A stretch of 50,103 nucleotides of DNA from Colwellia sp. GTDB lineage: Bacteria; Pseudomonadota; Gammaproteobacteria; Enterobacterales; Alteromonadaceae. The notes beneath the pieces are model-generated. The model was not told the origin of the DNA. It saw nothing but the letters and a program-made list of their open reading frames with translations, and did no database searches. The DNA lies in the NCBI GenBank assembly GCA_026196955.1, contig JAPHTO010000101.1:1-50103 (forward strand). The letters run 5' to 3'. Shown here in pieces: positions 17,058 to 28,747 of the stretch. Position numbers and translations under genes: made by a program. Numbering within the stretch: the first letter of the stretch is position 1; each line of letters opens with the position of its first letter.

Positions 17058-17540
17058 CTAAACACTCATATTTTTCAGCATAGCAACGTGGGGAATATCA
17101 TCCTCAAGATACATTTGATATACCTGCTTAAAGCCATGTTGCTGGTAAAAGTTAATTAAATGCTCTTGTGCAGATATTTTAATACTTTGTTTAGGAAAGT
17201 ATTGTTGGCATAAACTAAGCGCTTCTGTCATAAGTTCATGGCCTAAACCTGTGCCTCTTGCTTGCTCAGCGATAGCGACACGGCCAATGCTTATATAGTC
17301 ATTGTAGCTTTGTCCTTTGGCTAATATTCGTAAATAAGCGACCAGTGTATCCCCTTGGTAGCCTAATAGGTGCAAGGTATCTTCATTGCGATCTAATTGG
17401 CCTTTATCGCCATCAAGATCGGGGTAATAGCAAGTTTGTTCAACAACAAACACATCAATACGCAGCTTTAATAAGTCGTAAAGCTCATCTAGCGAGAGTT
17501 CATTGAAGTGCTTTGTGAGCCATAGTGTTTTTATATTCAT
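17058..17540 (-). CDS. GNAT-family N-acetyltransferase, ElaA-like
   Basis: 160-residue acetyltransferase of the ElaA subfamily. The N-terminal ELYDLLKLRIDVFVVEQTCYYPDLDGDD-like region and the acetyl-CoA loop IGRVAIAEQARGTGLGHELM, followed by ISAQEHLINFYQQHGF and EDDIPHVAM, line up with remembered E. coli ElaA. It should acetylate a small molecule or protein amine in the cytoplasm; the acceptor is unknown. No operon partner: the gene upstream on the same strand begins 46 bases away but ends on the same strand (17587), so co-transcription with the binding-protein-like gene is possible. Confidence 0.88.
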   Translation of the reverse strand: MNIKTLWLTKHFNELSLDELYDLLKLRIDVFVVEQTCYYPDLDGDKGQLDRNEDTLHLLGYQGDTLVAYLRILAKGQSYNDYISIGRVAIAEQARGTGLGHELMTEALSLCQQYFPKQSIKISAQEHLINFYQQHGFKQVYQMYLEDDIPHVAMLKNMSV

Positions 17541-17586
17541 GAATACTCTGGTGTTTAAATATTAGGGTAGGTTTTTGTGCTTATTT

Positions 17587-18480
17587 TTATTGGTTTAAAA
17601 TTTTGTATTTAACCGGGTCGACAAAAAAGCCAGCTTCGGTATAAGCTTTGGTTATTGTTCCATATTCTCTAAGTATTTTTAAGCCTTTATTTATAGCAAT
17701 GAAAGCGGCTTCTCCTTGTGGATGTGCTTTACTAATAACGAAATGACGAGAATCCTTTAAAACTATGGCCATATTGGGCACAGGAATTAAGTGAATTTTT
17801 TCTAAAGTAAAACTTTGATCAGCTGTCGAGTTAAAAGGCATTAGCATAAAATCAACCCATTGAAGATTAACCATACGCACCATGGAAAGCCATGAGTTTT
17901 CTTTTACCAATTCTTTTAATGATAAATCTTGTAATGTTTGCCAGTCAGTGCGCCATTTTGGGGTAGATATTGCCGTGAGCTTTGTAAAATCAGTAAGTTT
18001 TTTTATTTGCAGTACTTTTTGGTTATTTGGGCTGGTATAAATGCCGGCGACATATTCGCCATTTCTTATCACCGGCGCTGAAATATAAAGCTTATCTGCT
18101 AATGCCTCGGCATCTCTTTTCCAATAGGAGTCAAAACTGATGAGCAAGTCGCCATTTTGCAACATCTTGGTATTTCTAAAATTAACTTTACCGGGAGCAT
18201 AACTAAAATCGTAAGGAAAACCGCCTAACTGCAATGCTTGTTGAGCAATAATCATATCGACGACATCGCGGCGTATGGTTTTTCCTGAGAAGTTTTTAAT
18301 TGTTAGTACATCTCTCTCTCCGACAAAATTTTTATAATCAAGATAAACATCATCTTGAATATAAATGAGGATAGCACTGTTTTTTGCATTGGCAGTACTG
18401 CTAATCAATGTGGTGCAGGAAAGCAGTATTAAAAAATAGATGAATTGAGCTTTAAAAGAGTTAATCATTGAATTTGACAT
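17587..18480 (-). CDS. Periplasmic binding-protein-like (SBP family 3-type) hypothetical
   Basis: About 297 residues. A Sec signal peptide (FIYFLILLSCTTLISSTANA) precedes a soluble domain with the sequence features of solute-binding family 3 proteins lacking a transporter: a first-lobe stretch LTIKNFSGKTIRRDVVDMIIAQQAL, a hinge-like QWVDFMLMPFNST, and a C-terminal EAAFIAINKGLKILREYGTITKAY, which is typical of this fold. No permease or ATPase gene is near, so it may be a sensor or orphan binding protein. The frame runs back to a TTG at 18528, but ATG 18480 gives the proper signal peptide. Its AAAGGTG ribosome binding site lies inside the his-operon terminator stem. Confidence 0.65.
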   Translation of the reverse strand: MSNSMINSFKAQFIYFLILLSCTTLISSTANAKNSAILIYIQDDVYLDYKNFVGERDVLTIKNFSGKTIRRDVVDMIIAQQALQLGGFPYDFSYAPGKVNFRNTKMLQNGDLLISFDSYWKRDAEALADKLYISAPVIRNGEYVAGIYTSPNNQKVLQIKKLTDFTKLTAISTPKWRTDWQTLQDLSLKELVKENSWLSMVRMVNLQWVDFMLMPFNSTADQSFTLEKIHLIPVPNMAIVLKDSRHFVISKAHPQGEAAFIAINKGLKILREYGTITKAYTEAGFFVDPVKYKILNQ

Positions 18481-18517
18481 AAAAAAAGCACCTTTGTTAG
18501 TTATAACAAGGATGCTT
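18481..18517 (-). terminator. His-operon terminator overlapping the next gene's ribosome binding site
   Basis: On the minus strand a 14-bp stem (18517-18504 with 18499-18486; one wobble, one mismatch) closes a 4-base loop and ends in seven T's that directly abut ATG 18480. It follows the hisIE stop by about 30 bases. The descending arm contains AAAGGTG. Confidence 0.8.
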
Positions 18518-18546
18518 ATAATTATCAAAAAGTGAACTTTTAAGAT

Positions 18547-19167
18547 TTATTTATTGTGTCGCTCTTGCAGTACAGCCATCACTTCACTTAAATCAATTTT
18601 TTGATCGGCAAGTAAAACAAGGGTGTGATAGAACAAATCTGCACATTCACCCAGTAAATCTTCTTTTGTTTCTGCTACTGCTGCTAGGGCTACTTCAACG
18701 CCTTCTTCCCCAACTTTCTGTGCCATTTTTGTGGTGCCGCGTGAGAATAAGTGTGCAGTGTAACTTTCTTTAGGATCATCCCCTTTACGACTAGCAATGA
18801 CTTGTTCCAGCTGGCTTAAAAAGTTCTGCTGCGTTAATTTTTGCTCAGGAAAACATGACTCAGTACCTAAGTGACAGCTTGGCCCAATCGGTGTACAAGC
18901 AATTAATAAACTGTCTTGATCACAATCGGTAAGGACTTGTTCAACGTTTAGAAAGTTTCCTGACGTTTCCCCTTTAACCCAAAGCGCTTGTTTCGAGCGA
19001 CTGAAAAAGGTGGCTTTGCCTGAATTTAGCGTCGCGGTTAACGATGCTTTGCTCATATAACCTTGCATTAAAACAGCGCCTGTAGCAGCGTGTTGAATAA
19101 TGGCAGGAATAAGATTATCCATTTTCTGCCATGCTAATTCATTAATGTTCTCGATGTTTACTAACAT
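18547..19167 (-). CDS. hisI: Bifunctional phosphoribosyl-AMP cyclohydrolase / phosphoribosyl-ATP pyrophosphatase HisIE
   Basis: Catalyses the second and third steps of histidine synthesis. The N-terminal half (about 1-110) is His[33 protein letters not shown] and the metal cysteines in the DCDQDSLL and [12 protein letters not shown] segments. The C-terminal half (about 118-206) is His[30 protein letters not shown] and [13 protein letters not shown], with the Glu/Asp metal ligands. 206 residues is the usual fused length. The start overlaps the end of hisF by 7 bases. Last gene of the his operon, with a terminator after it. Confidence 0.97.
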   Translation of the reverse strand: MLVNIENINELAWQKMDNLIPAIIQHAATGAVLMQGYMSKASLTATLNSGKATFFSRSKQALWVKGETSGNFLNVEQVLTDCDQDSLLIACTPIGPSCHLGTESCFPEQKLTQQNFLSQLEQVIASRKGDDPKESYTAHLFSRGTTKMAQKVGEEGVEVALAAVAETKEDLLGECADLFYHTLVLLADQKIDLSEVMAVLQERHNK

Positions 19168-19937
19168 GGTCTAACCTCAATATTTTGGGATTTTAAATAA
19201 GCTTTTAATTCGTTTATTGGAATAATGCCTTTGTGAAATACAGAAGCGGCGAGTGCGCCATCGACATCAGCTTGCTGATACACATGAGAAAAGTGTTCGA
19301 TAGCACCTGCGCCACCAGAGGCAATCAAAGGTACGCTACAAACGCTACGTGCTTGCTTTAATTGTTCGATATCATAACCTTGACGAACACCGTCTTGGTT
19401 CATGCAATTAAGTACAATTTCACCAGCGCCTAGGCTGACGACTTTCTCTATCCAATCAAAGGTGGTCCAGCTAGTTTTTTGTGTGCGGCTTTCATCACCG
19501 GTAAACTGATAAACTTGGTATTTGCCACTGTCTTTGTCATAAAAGCTATCAATACCCACCACCACACATTGTTGACCAAAGTGATCAGCAAGGCGTGAAA
19601 TAAGCGAAGGATCACGCAGGGCAGGCGAGTTAATTGATATTTTATCCGCGCCCATCATCAATATTTCTTTCGCATCCGCTTCGCTTTTAATACCGCCAGC
19701 AACACAAAAAGGAATATCAATCACTTGTGCGATACGACTCACCCAGCTTTTATCTACCACGCGGCCATCTGAGCTTGCCGTAATATCATAAAAGACTAAT
19801 TCATCAGCACCCGCTTCAGCGTATTTTTGAGCCAAGGGAACGATATCACCAATGATTTCATGGTTTCTAAATTGTACCCCTTTAACCACTTTACCGTCGC
19901 GGACATCTAAGCAAGGAATTATTCTGCGGGCCAACAT
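19161..19937 (-). CDS. hisF: Imidazole glycerol phosphate synthase cyclase subunit HisF
   Basis: (Beta/alpha)8 barrel of 258 residues that uses ammonia from HisH to make imidazole glycerol phosphate and AICAR. Catalytic aspartates are in [20 protein letters not shown] (D11) and in the [12 protein letters not shown] segment (D near 130). Phosphate loops are VAGGIKSE and ASGGAG. It overlaps hisA by 19 bases, so the two are translationally coupled, and hisIE by 7 bases. Confidence 0.98.
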   Translation of the reverse strand: MLARRIIPCLDVRDGKVVKGVQFRNHEIIGDIVPLAQKYAEAGADELVFYDITASSDGRVVDKSWVSRIAQVIDIPFCVAGGIKSEADAKEILMMGADKISINSPALRDPSLISRLADHFGQQCVVVGIDSFYDKDSGKYQVYQFTGDESRTQKTSWTTFDWIEKVVSLGAGEIVLNCMNQDGVRQGYDIEQLKQARSVCSVPLIASGGAGAIEHFSHVYQQADVDGALAASVFHKGIIPINELKAYLKSQNIEVRPC

Positions 19938-20656
19938 GCGATAGCCTCCTCAAGGGTAAATTTACCTTCTAAAAGAGAGCGGCCTAAAATCACGCCACTA
20001 ACGCCTGAGCCAATTAATGCCTTGATATCATCTAAACAGCCAATGCCGCCAGAGGCTTGCCATTGTATACTTGGGTACTTTTGGCAAAGCTCTATGTAAA
20101 GGTCAACATTTGAGCCAGATAGTGTGCCGTCTTTAGAAATATCAGTGCATAAAATATGCTTGATGCCTGTCTCAATATAGGCGTCGAGTAAGTCTTCTAA
20201 GTTCACGCCACTGTCTTCAATCCAGCCGTGCGTGGGTAAGGTTTTGTTACCTTGCTCGTCAATTTTGATATCAAGAGCTAAGACAATTTTTTCACCGCCA
20301 TAAGTTTTCAGCCACTCAAGTACTAACTCAGGCTGTTTAATGGCAAGTGAGCCAATAACCACACGTGTAGCGCCTAAATCTAGTAGTTGCTGTACGTCTT
20401 CTTCACAACGGATACCACCGCCTACTTGTGTGATCATGGTTTCATGGTTTACCACAGTTTTAAGCGTTGATAATTGACGTTTAGTACTGTCTTTTGCGCC
20501 ATCTAAATCAACAAAATGCATCACTTTTGCACCCGAAGCTGCATACGCTTGCTGGCGTTCTTGTACTGTGGTTTGGTAATTTGTTTTTTGAGCATAGTCG
20601 CCCTGAAATAAGCGTACTACTTGACCATTAATGAGATCAATTGCTGGGATCATCAT
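19919..20656 (-). CDS. hisA: Phosphoribosylformimino-AICAR isomerase HisA
   Basis: Sister barrel of HisF, 245 residues, catalysing the Amadori isomerisation of Pro[22 protein letters not shown] carries the first catalytic aspartate (D7) and [13 protein letters not shown] the second region; VGGGIR and ASGGIG bind the phosphates. Start ATGATG: the second ATG is also possible. It overlaps hisH by 4 bases (ATGA) and hisF by 19. Confidence 0.98.
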   Translation of the reverse strand: MMIPAIDLINGQVVRLFQGDYAQKTNYQTTVQERQQAYAASGAKVMHFVDLDGAKDSTKRQLSTLKTVVNHETMITQVGGGIRCEEDVQQLLDLGATRVVIGSLAIKQPELVLEWLKTYGGEKIVLALDIKIDEQGNKTLPTHGWIEDSGVNLEDLLDAYIETGIKHILCTDISKDGTLSGSNVDLYIELCQKYPSIQWQASGGIGCLDDIKALIGSGVSGVILGRSLLEGKFTLEEAIACWPAE

Positions 20657-21284
20657 AAGCTTTTAAGCTCCTGTGGATCGAGTTCGAGAAAATTCTTAAT
20701 TATTTTACTGCCTAATGCACTAGAGCGCTCAGGGTGGAATTGACAACCAATAAAATTATCTTTACCTATGATGGCTGAGAATTCGCTGCCATATTCACAG
20801 CTTGCTAGGGTATATTCGCTAATAGGCGCGGCAAAGCTATGCACAAAATAAAAGTAGTCATTTACACTGATGCCTTTTAACACAGGGTGACTAGCCACTT
20901 TGGTTAAGGTGTTCCAGCCCATGTGTGGCAAGCGATTACCTTGTGATTTTAATGGCTCTACTTGGGTTGGGATCATGCCTAAACAATCCACGACAGAGCT
21001 TTTGGAGCCCTCAGTTGAAGACTTTGTCATTAATTGCATGCCTAAGCAAAAGCCTAGTACTGGTTGAGTTAAGCGCTGCAATGTTTCAATGAGATCTTTT
21101 TCGATGATATTTGCCATCGCATGCTTAGCACTGCCAACACCAGGGAAAATGACTTTATCAGCCGCTTTAATTTGTTCAATGTCATCGGTAATAGTAGCGG
21201 AAAAGCCAAGTCGCTCAATAGCAAATTTCACCGAAGATAAATTTGCACAGCCAGTGTCGACAATAACATTTATTGCATTTGCCA

Positions 21285-21285
<1 letters not shown>
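20653..21285 (-). CDS. hisH: Imidazole glycerol phosphate synthase glutaminase subunit HisH
   Basis: Class I glutamine amidotransferase, 210 residues, supplying ammonia to HisF. The catalytic triad is seen in VLGFCLGMQLM (Cys near 81) and in GCQFHPERS (His and Glu). The opening VIVDTGCANLSSVKFAIERLG and FPGVGSA oxyanion strand are typical, as is YFVHSFAAP. Its ATG shares one base with the hisB stop (TAATG) and its stop overlaps hisA by 4. Confidence 0.98.
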
Positions 21286-23456
<2,171 letters not shown>

Positions 23457-23464
<8 letters not shown>

Positions 23465-24761
23465 CTTCTTCTAAGCGAATAGTTACAGCGCGTTGATGAG
23501 CATCTAGGCCTTCAGCATCGGTTAGCTCGATTATGCACTCAGCTAAATTAGTTAAACCAGTTTTGCTGATTTCTTGTACTGTATAGCGACGAGAAAAGTC
23601 GGCAAGTGATAAGCTTGAAATCACTTTTGAGTAGCCATAGGTCGGCAAAACATGGTTGGTTCCGCTCGCGTAATCGCCAGCAGACTCAGGTGTGTAAGCA
23701 CCAACAAAAATTGAACCAGCATTACGTAAATCTTTTAATAGTGCTTGGGCATTTTCAGTTTGCACAATTAAATGTTCAGGGCCGTAAATATTCGAAACTT
23801 CAACAGCTTGGGCCATATTTTTGGTTAGAATTAATCGTGATTGCTTCAACGCTTGCTCAGCGATTGAGCGTCTTGATAAAACAGCGACTTGCGTCTCTAA
23901 CTCGCGAGCAACTTTTGATATCAAGGTTTTACAATCTGTTAATAAAATAACCTGACTGTCGCTACCATGCTCAGCTTGGGATAATAAATCAGCAGCGATA
24001 AAAGCAGGGTTAGCACTTTCATCACCAATAACTAAGACTTCTGAAGGGCCAGCCGGCATATCAATAGCAAAACCTGCTACTTGTTGTGAAAGCTGCTTTT
24101 TAGCTTCAGTGACATAGCGGTTTCCCGGGCCAAACACCTTGTTAACTGCTGGAATAGTTTGTGTGCCGTAGGCAAGTGCCGCAATGGCTTGAGCGCCACC
24201 TATGGTATAAATCTCAGTAATTTGACAAAGATCAGCCGCCACTAAGATTTCATTGGCCAATTGGCCGTTTTTATCTGGTGGACACACTAATACTGTGCGT
24301 TTACAGCCTGCAAGTTGCGCTGGAACACCTAACATAAGCACAGTTGAAGGCAGTGGCGCCGAGCCTGCAGGGATATATAAACCGACACTCTCAATCGCTT
24401 CTGTTTTTAAAGTGCAGCGCACGCCAGGACAGGTTTCTACAAAGACATCTTCTGCTGTTTGTGCACTATGAAAACGTTTAATTTGCTCATAAGCGGTATT
24501 AATTGCTTTTAAGCGTTTTTCTGACAGTGCTTGTTTGGCTTGTTCAACTTGCGCTGTAGTTACCGATAAAGTTGATAAAGCAATACCATCAAATTGCTCC
24601 GTTAAAGAAAAGAGCGCTTTATCTCCTTGCTTCTCTACTTGCGATAAAATATTGGCAACTTGTGTTGATAGTAATGCGTTATCGGCAATGGCAGGGCGTG
24701 CAAGCGCATCTTTTTGTTGCTGTGATGATATTGTTTGCCAATCGATTATTTGGGTATTCAT
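23457..24761 (-). CDS. hisD: Histidinol dehydrogenase HisD
   Basis: NAD- and zinc-dependent enzyme for the last two oxidations to histidine, 434 residues. Landmarks are VGLYIPAGSAPLPSTVLMLGVPA, AIAALAYGTQTIPAVNKVFGPGNRYVTEAK, DMPAGPSEVLVI, AADLLSQAEHGSDSQ and YGPEHLIV with catalytic and zinc residues (Gln, His, Glu, His). It lies 163 bases after hisG, separated by a long imperfect inverted repeat, unlike the rest of the operon, where all genes touch or overlap. GAGAAAATT precedes its ATG. Confidence 0.98.
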
Positions 24762-24822
24762 AATTTTCTCTAAGTCTTATTTCTTTATTGCTCTTACAAT
24801 ATATTTTCTATAATTCTTTTAG

Positions 24823-24914
24823 CTCGCAGTTAGTTCAAAGACAAAGAAGAAGCACGGAGTTGACACTAGTCAATGAGTACTTCTGATGCCGGATTTGGGC
24901 TAACTAGCAATGAG
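24823..24914. repeat. Long imperfect inverted repeat between hisG and hisD
   Basis: Outer arms CTC-GC-AGTTAG (from 24823) and CTAACT-AGC-AATGAG (to 24914) are complementary with small bulges. Inner arms GAAGCAC...GTTGAC and GTCAAT...GTACTTC pair with wobbles, around the short loop ACTA. The 92-base unit looks like a dispersed intergenic hairpin element or small miniature repeat; only this copy is in the window. It would fold in the his mRNA. Confidence 0.6.
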
Positions 24915-24924
24915 ATTAATGAAT

Positions 24925-25827
24925 CTATCCCATCATTTTTTCAATTGGCATGACTAATATTGAATTACAGCCTAACCCTTTCAACGCTTCCATGGTTTCC
25001 CAAAAGAAAGTTTCAGTAGCAACAACATGCACAGCAACTAAATCATCACGACCCGCTAATGGTAAAACGGTCGGTGTTTCTTTGCCCGGCATTAATGCAC
25101 TGACTTCACTAATTTTATCTTTTGGCGCGTGCAGCATAATGTATTTACTTTCTTTCGCTTTCATGACGCCATTAATGCGAGGAAGCAAAGTATCTAAAAT
25201 CGCTTGTTTTTCATCACCTAAAGGCTCAGAGCGTTGGATCAGTGACGCTTTAGAGCGAAAGACTTCAGCAACTTCTTTTAAACCATTAGCTTCAAGTGTA
25301 GCACCCGTAGAGACTAGATCGCATATACCATCGGCTAAACCAACTCTTGGCGCCACTTCAACAGAGCCTTTTAATAAGCAAAATTCAACGTTAATGCCAT
25401 TTTCTTTAGCAAAACGGCTGAGTAATTGAGGGTAAGTTGTAGCAAAGCGTAATCCATCAAGACACTGTAAACCTGTGTATTCAAACTCTTCAGGCATAGC
25501 TATCGAAAAGCGACAGCCACCAAAGTTTAATGCTGTGGTTCTAATGTAATTGTTTTTACTGCCAATCAGTGCGCGTGATAATTCTTCTTCTTCAAGGGTA
25601 TTGTCACCGACAATGCCTAAATCGCATACGCCATCCATAACAAGGCCTGGAATATCACTGCTGCGTACGCGCATAATATCAATAGGCATATTCTTTACGT
25701 GTGCGAGTAAGCGTCGGTCGCTCACATTAAGTTTTAGTCCACAACCTTTTAGTAACTTTTGAGTGTCGTCACTAAGGCGTCCTGATTTTTGCATCGCTAT
25801 GCGTAAACGTGGCTCTGAAGTTGTCAT
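24925..25827 (-). CDS. hisG: ATP phosphoribosyltransferase HisG
   Basis: First and feedback-controlled enzyme of histidine synthesis, joining ATP and PRPP. 300 residues, the long form with the C-terminal ACT-like regulatory domain, so no HisZ is needed. Landmarks are [35 protein letters not shown], the PRPP loop [17 protein letters not shown], and the regulatory part from about 225 ([24 protein letters not shown]) to [30 protein letters not shown] lies before the ATG. First structural gene, 215 bases after the leader peptide stop. Confidence 0.98.
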   Translation of the reverse strand: MTTSEPRLRIAMQKSGRLSDDTQKLLKGCGLKLNVSDRRLLAHVKNMPIDIMRVRSSDIPGLVMDGVCDLGIVGDNTLEEEELSRALIGSKNNYIRTTALNFGGCRFSIAMPEEFEYTGLQCLDGLRFATTYPQLLSRFAKENGINVEFCLLKGSVEVAPRVGLADGICDLVSTGATLEANGLKEVAEVFRSKASLIQRSEPLGDEKQAILDTLLPRINGVMKAKESKYIMLHAPKDKISEVSALMPGKETPTVLPLAGRDDLVAVHVVATETFFWETMEALKGLGCNSILVMPIEKMMG

Positions 25828-25926
25828 TTTACTATCCTATTAAATATAAATTCTGTTCAAAAAAATTGTCTTTATTATCGGATGCTTTAAGCATGTATAT
25901 ACAATTTTCATCTCGCTAAAATGCGA

Positions 25927-25962
25927 AAACCCCCGAAAGATTTATGGCTCTTTCGGGGGTTT
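25927..25962 (-). terminator. His attenuator terminator with competing antiterminator
   Basis: A perfect 14-bp stem (25927-25940 with 25949-25962) with an 8-base loop, followed on the minus strand by TTTTCGCATTTT. TATGGCCTTTTC (26003-25992) can pair at 10 of 12 positions with GAAAGAGCCATA (25954-25943), which uses one terminator arm, so the two structures exclude each other. A further hairpin (26003-26044, arms AGCCC/GGGCT plus inner pairs) overlaps the leader stop and could pause polymerase. Confidence 0.9.
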
Positions 25963-26042
25963 ATATATGTGTTTCTTTAGACTAACTCCACGAAAAGGCC
26001 ATAGCCCTTCATGGTATTCTCTAACGTAGAGACCTGAATGGG

Positions 26043-26090
26043 CTAATTCATATGATGGTGATGATGTCGGTTATTCAGGTTAAAAGTCAT
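26043..26090 (-). CDS. hisL: His operon leader peptide
   Basis: A 15-residue reading frame, MTFNLNNRHHHHHMN, with five consecutive histidine codons, lying before the attenuator and hisG. Ribosome stalling at the His codons when charged tRNA-His is short would free the antiterminator and allow transcription of the his genes, as in E. coli hisL (which has seven His codons). The ribosome binding site is weak (a GAG about 12 bases upstream). Confidence 0.93.
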   Translation of the reverse strand: MTFNLNNRHHHHHMN

Positions 26091-26346
26091 AATGTGTTAA
26101 ACTCTATAGTTAAGTGAGTTATTTTCTTTGTAGAGCTAGATTACTGGCAAACTAAATTAGCTTCAAGGAATAAATAACCGTTTTTTATGTTTATTTGTTA
26201 TATGGTGCGAACTTAGGGTTATTACTCTAACTATTAACTAAAGCATGAATTAAGGCATAAACTAAAGTAATTTGTCTTTTGGACGATAAAGAATAGAGTG
26301 AACATTGATTTTTTATTGATAGCGATAACGCGAAAGTTGAAATGTG

Positions 26347-26652
26347 ATGGATATTTTTACTACCCAATTAACACGTGTTGTACCAGTGCCCATTAAGCCT
26401 GCAAACTTAAAGGTGAAAGCGCTATTGAAAGAAGCAGGGACAGGGAAGCTAAAAGAAGACTTGGATCACCTTGAAAACCATGAATATTATTTTGCTGATA
26501 ATGAGCAGAATAGCAAAAAACAAAATGAACAAGAAAAACAGTTAGCCGCTGAGCAAGCTGAAGCTGCTTCAACAGACAAACCAAAAACCGATAATGCTGA
26601 TGAAGTGTTCACCGATAAAAACGGTGTTAAGCACTTAGATCTCTACGTTTAA
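26347..26652 (+). CDS. Small hypothetical protein (101 aa), charged and Gln/Ala-rich
   Basis: I do not recognise the family. Residues 1-45 (MDIFTTQLTRVVPVPIKPANLKVKALL, then KLKEDLDHLENHEYYF) look folded; residues 50-85 are a Lys/Gln/Glu/Ala-rich low-complexity helix or disordered linker (Gln and Asn repeats); the end DEVFTDKNGVKHLDLYV looks like a short conserved tail. No signal peptide or membrane segment. ATG 26347 is preferred to GTG 26344. It lies upstream of yoaA, with a good TATAAT at 26692 between them, so it may be its own transcript. Confidence 0.7.
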   Translation: MDIFTTQLTRVVPVPIKPANLKVKALLKEAGTGKLKEDLDHLENHEYYFADNEQNSKKQNEQEKQLAAEQAEAASTDKPKTDNADEVFTDKNGVKHLDLYV

Positions 26653-26739
26653 TGGTAAAGTACTTAAACTAGTATTTCTAAATAGTTTTAGTATAATCGC
26701 GTTTCCTCTCATTCTCTCACTTTGCATTGTTGCCACTTA

Positions 26740-28683
26740 ATGACCACCGTTGCCCAAGCCTTTTCGACTACTGGTGCTTTAGCTAAAGCTATTGATGGTT
26801 TCTCTCCTCGCCAAGCACAAACTGATATGGCGTTAGAAGTGGCCAATGCCATTGAAAAGCAATCTTCCCTAATTGTTGAAGCGGGCACAGGTACAGGTAA
26901 AACCTTTGCTTATTTAATTCCCGCTTTTCTAAGTGTTAACTCGTCTTCTAGTGGCGATGAACTCAATACCAAAATTATTGTTTCAACTGGAACGAAAAAC
27001 CTTCAAGAGCAACTCTTCCACAAAGATATTCCCTTAGTAAAAAAAGCGTTAGCGAGTAATGTGCAAGTTGCTTTATTAAAAGGGCGAGCTAATTATTTAT
27101 GTCGTTACCGCTTAGCGCAATATCAAGAAACCCGTGGTCAATTAGACGCAAATACACTGACAGATTTAGTGAAAGTTAAAACATGGGCAAATAGCACACA
27201 AAGTGGCGATATTGGTGAGTTGGTTAATGTTACTGAAGACTCCGGTGTATTTCCTTTTGTTACCAGTACGCTTGATAACTGTTTAGCGAAAGACTGCCCA
27301 GACTATGAGCAATGCTATTTAGTAAGAGCGAGACAAAAGGCTATTGATGCTGATTTAATCGTGGTAAATCACCATTTGTTTTTTGCCGATATGGCCTTGA
27401 AGGATACAGGTTTTGGAGAGCTAATCCCTAAAGCTCAGGTCATGGTATTTGATGAAGCGCATCAGATTGGAGATATTGCCAGCGACTACTTTGGTGAGGC
27501 GTTCTCTACGCGCCAGCTTGTCGATTTATGTACTGATGTATGGCAAATTTATAACAGTAAATTAAGGGATGTTAAGCAACTAGGCTTGGCAGCGGATAAG
27601 TTACAGAAAACCTGTCAAGAATTTCGTTTGCTGTTTAACTATGATCCTGAGCGAGGAAACTGGCGGGAAAAATACCAACAGCCACGATTTATGCAGAAAT
27701 TTCAGCGACTCAAAATTGATTTAGATTTTTTATATCAAGTGATCAAGTTGTGCGTATCTCGAAATGAGGCGATAGATAGCTGCTTTGACAGAGCGGTAAA
27801 GTTGTTAGCGCAATATGAAGTGATGGCCAATGTTGATGTTAATGGTATGAGTTTTTGGTATGAAACCACACCGCGTCATGCGGTGTTACATCTAACCCCG
27901 TTAAGTGTTGCAGATAAATTTAGTGAATATGTTAAAGAATCTGGCGCTGGTTGGATATTTACCTCTGCAACCTTAGCCGTTGACAATCGTTTTGAGCATT
28001 TTGCTCAACATCTAGGTTTGCTTGGTGCTAAACAATTATTATTAGAAAGTCCATTTGACTATCAAGCGCAGTCACAGTTAGTTGTGCCGCGTTATTTGCC
28101 TGAGGCTAATGATAAAAATCGTGCTGAGCATTTAGCGCGATTAGCACAGCCGTTAATTTCAGCTAGCAACGGCGCATGCTTTATGTTGTTTACCAGCTAT
28201 CGTGTCATGCATCAAGTCGCTGAAATTTTAGCAGAAACTATTGATAACCCGTTGTTAGTGCAAGGGCAAATGGCCAAGCGGGTGCTACTGGAAAAGTTTG
28301 TTGAAGCAGAAGATGCCGTATTACTTGCCACCGCAAGTTTTTGGGAAGGTATTGATGTCAGAGGTGATAAGTTAACTTGTGTTATTATTGACAAGTTACC
28401 TTTTGCTTCCCCCGATGATCCTTTATTACAAGCTCGTTGTGAAGATGTAAGGCGACAAGGCGGAGATGCTTTTGCGCAAATACAATTACCCCAAGCTGTT
28501 ATCGCGCTCAAGCAAGGGGTTGGTAGGCTTATTCGTGATGTTAGCGATCGTGGCGTGATGGTTATTTGTGATAACCGTTTAGTTAATAGGCCATATGGAC
28601 AAACCTTTTTGAAAAGTTTGCCAGATATGAAGCGAAGCCGAGACGTAACAAAAGCGGCGGCTTTCTTAAATGCTATTCGCTAA
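26740..28683 (+). CDS. yoaA: DinG-family ATP-dependent DNA helicase YoaA
   Basis: XPD/DinG-type 5'-3' helicase with an iron-sulphur cluster. Walker A EAGTGTGKT is near residue 50, the Fe-S cysteines are in NYLCRYRL and NCLAKDCPDYEQC, the DEAH box is VMVFDEAHQ, and the C-terminal motifs are IFTSATLAV, SFWEGIDVRGD and QGVGRLIRD. It follows E. coli YoaA closely, which partners with the HolC clamp-loader subunit in replication repair (known). ATG 26740 (MTTVAQAF) is taken; an earlier TTG (26722) is unlikely. A TATAAT at 26692-26697 gives a -10. tsaB follows 64 bases later, as in E. coli. Confidence 0.95.
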   Translation: MTTVAQAFSTTGALAKAIDGFSPRQAQTDMALEVANAIEKQSSLIVEAGTGTGKTFAYLIPAFLSVNSSSSGDELNTKIIVSTGTKNLQEQLFHKDIPLVKKALASNVQVALLKGRANYLCRYRLAQYQETRGQLDANTLTDLVKVKTWANSTQSGDIGELVNVTEDSGVFPFVTSTLDNCLAKDCPDYEQCYLVRARQKAIDADLIVVNHHLFFADMALKDTGFGELIPKAQVMVFDEAHQIGDIASDYFGEAFSTRQLVDLCTDVWQIYNSKLRDVKQLGLAADKLQKTCQEFRLLFNYDPERGNWREKYQQPRFMQKFQRLKIDLDFLYQVIKLCVSRNEAIDSCFDRAVKLLAQYEVMANVDVNGMSFWYETTPRHAVLHLTPLSVADKFSEYVKESGAGWIFTSATLAVDNRFEHFAQHLGLLGAKQLLLESPFDYQAQSQLVVPRYLPEANDKNRAEHLARLAQPLISASNGACFMLFTSYRVMHQVAEILAETIDNPLLVQGQMAKRVLLEKFVEAEDAVLLATASFWEGIDVRGDKLTCVIIDKLPFASPDDPLLQARCEDVRRQGGDAFAQIQLPQAVIALKQGVGRLIRDVSDRGVMVICDNRLVNRPYGQTFLKSLPDMKRSRDVTKAAAFLNAIR

Positions 28684-28747
28684 AAAAGTAAGTGAGCAAA
28701 AATTGCTTACTAAGTAATTATTAATACTAAATTAAAAGGTAATAACA

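Larger units (their letters stand above)
25828..26346. other. His leader and divergent promoter region
   Basis: A 519-base stretch without a large gene. On the minus strand it holds the His-rich leader peptide (26043-26090), a pause hairpin, an antiterminator and a strong terminator (25927-25962) ahead of hisG. The his promoter must lie right of 26090 but no clear -35/-10 pair stands out. The rest (about 26110-26346) is AT-rich upstream DNA for the plus-strand gene at 26347; I see nothing else. Confidence 0.75.
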
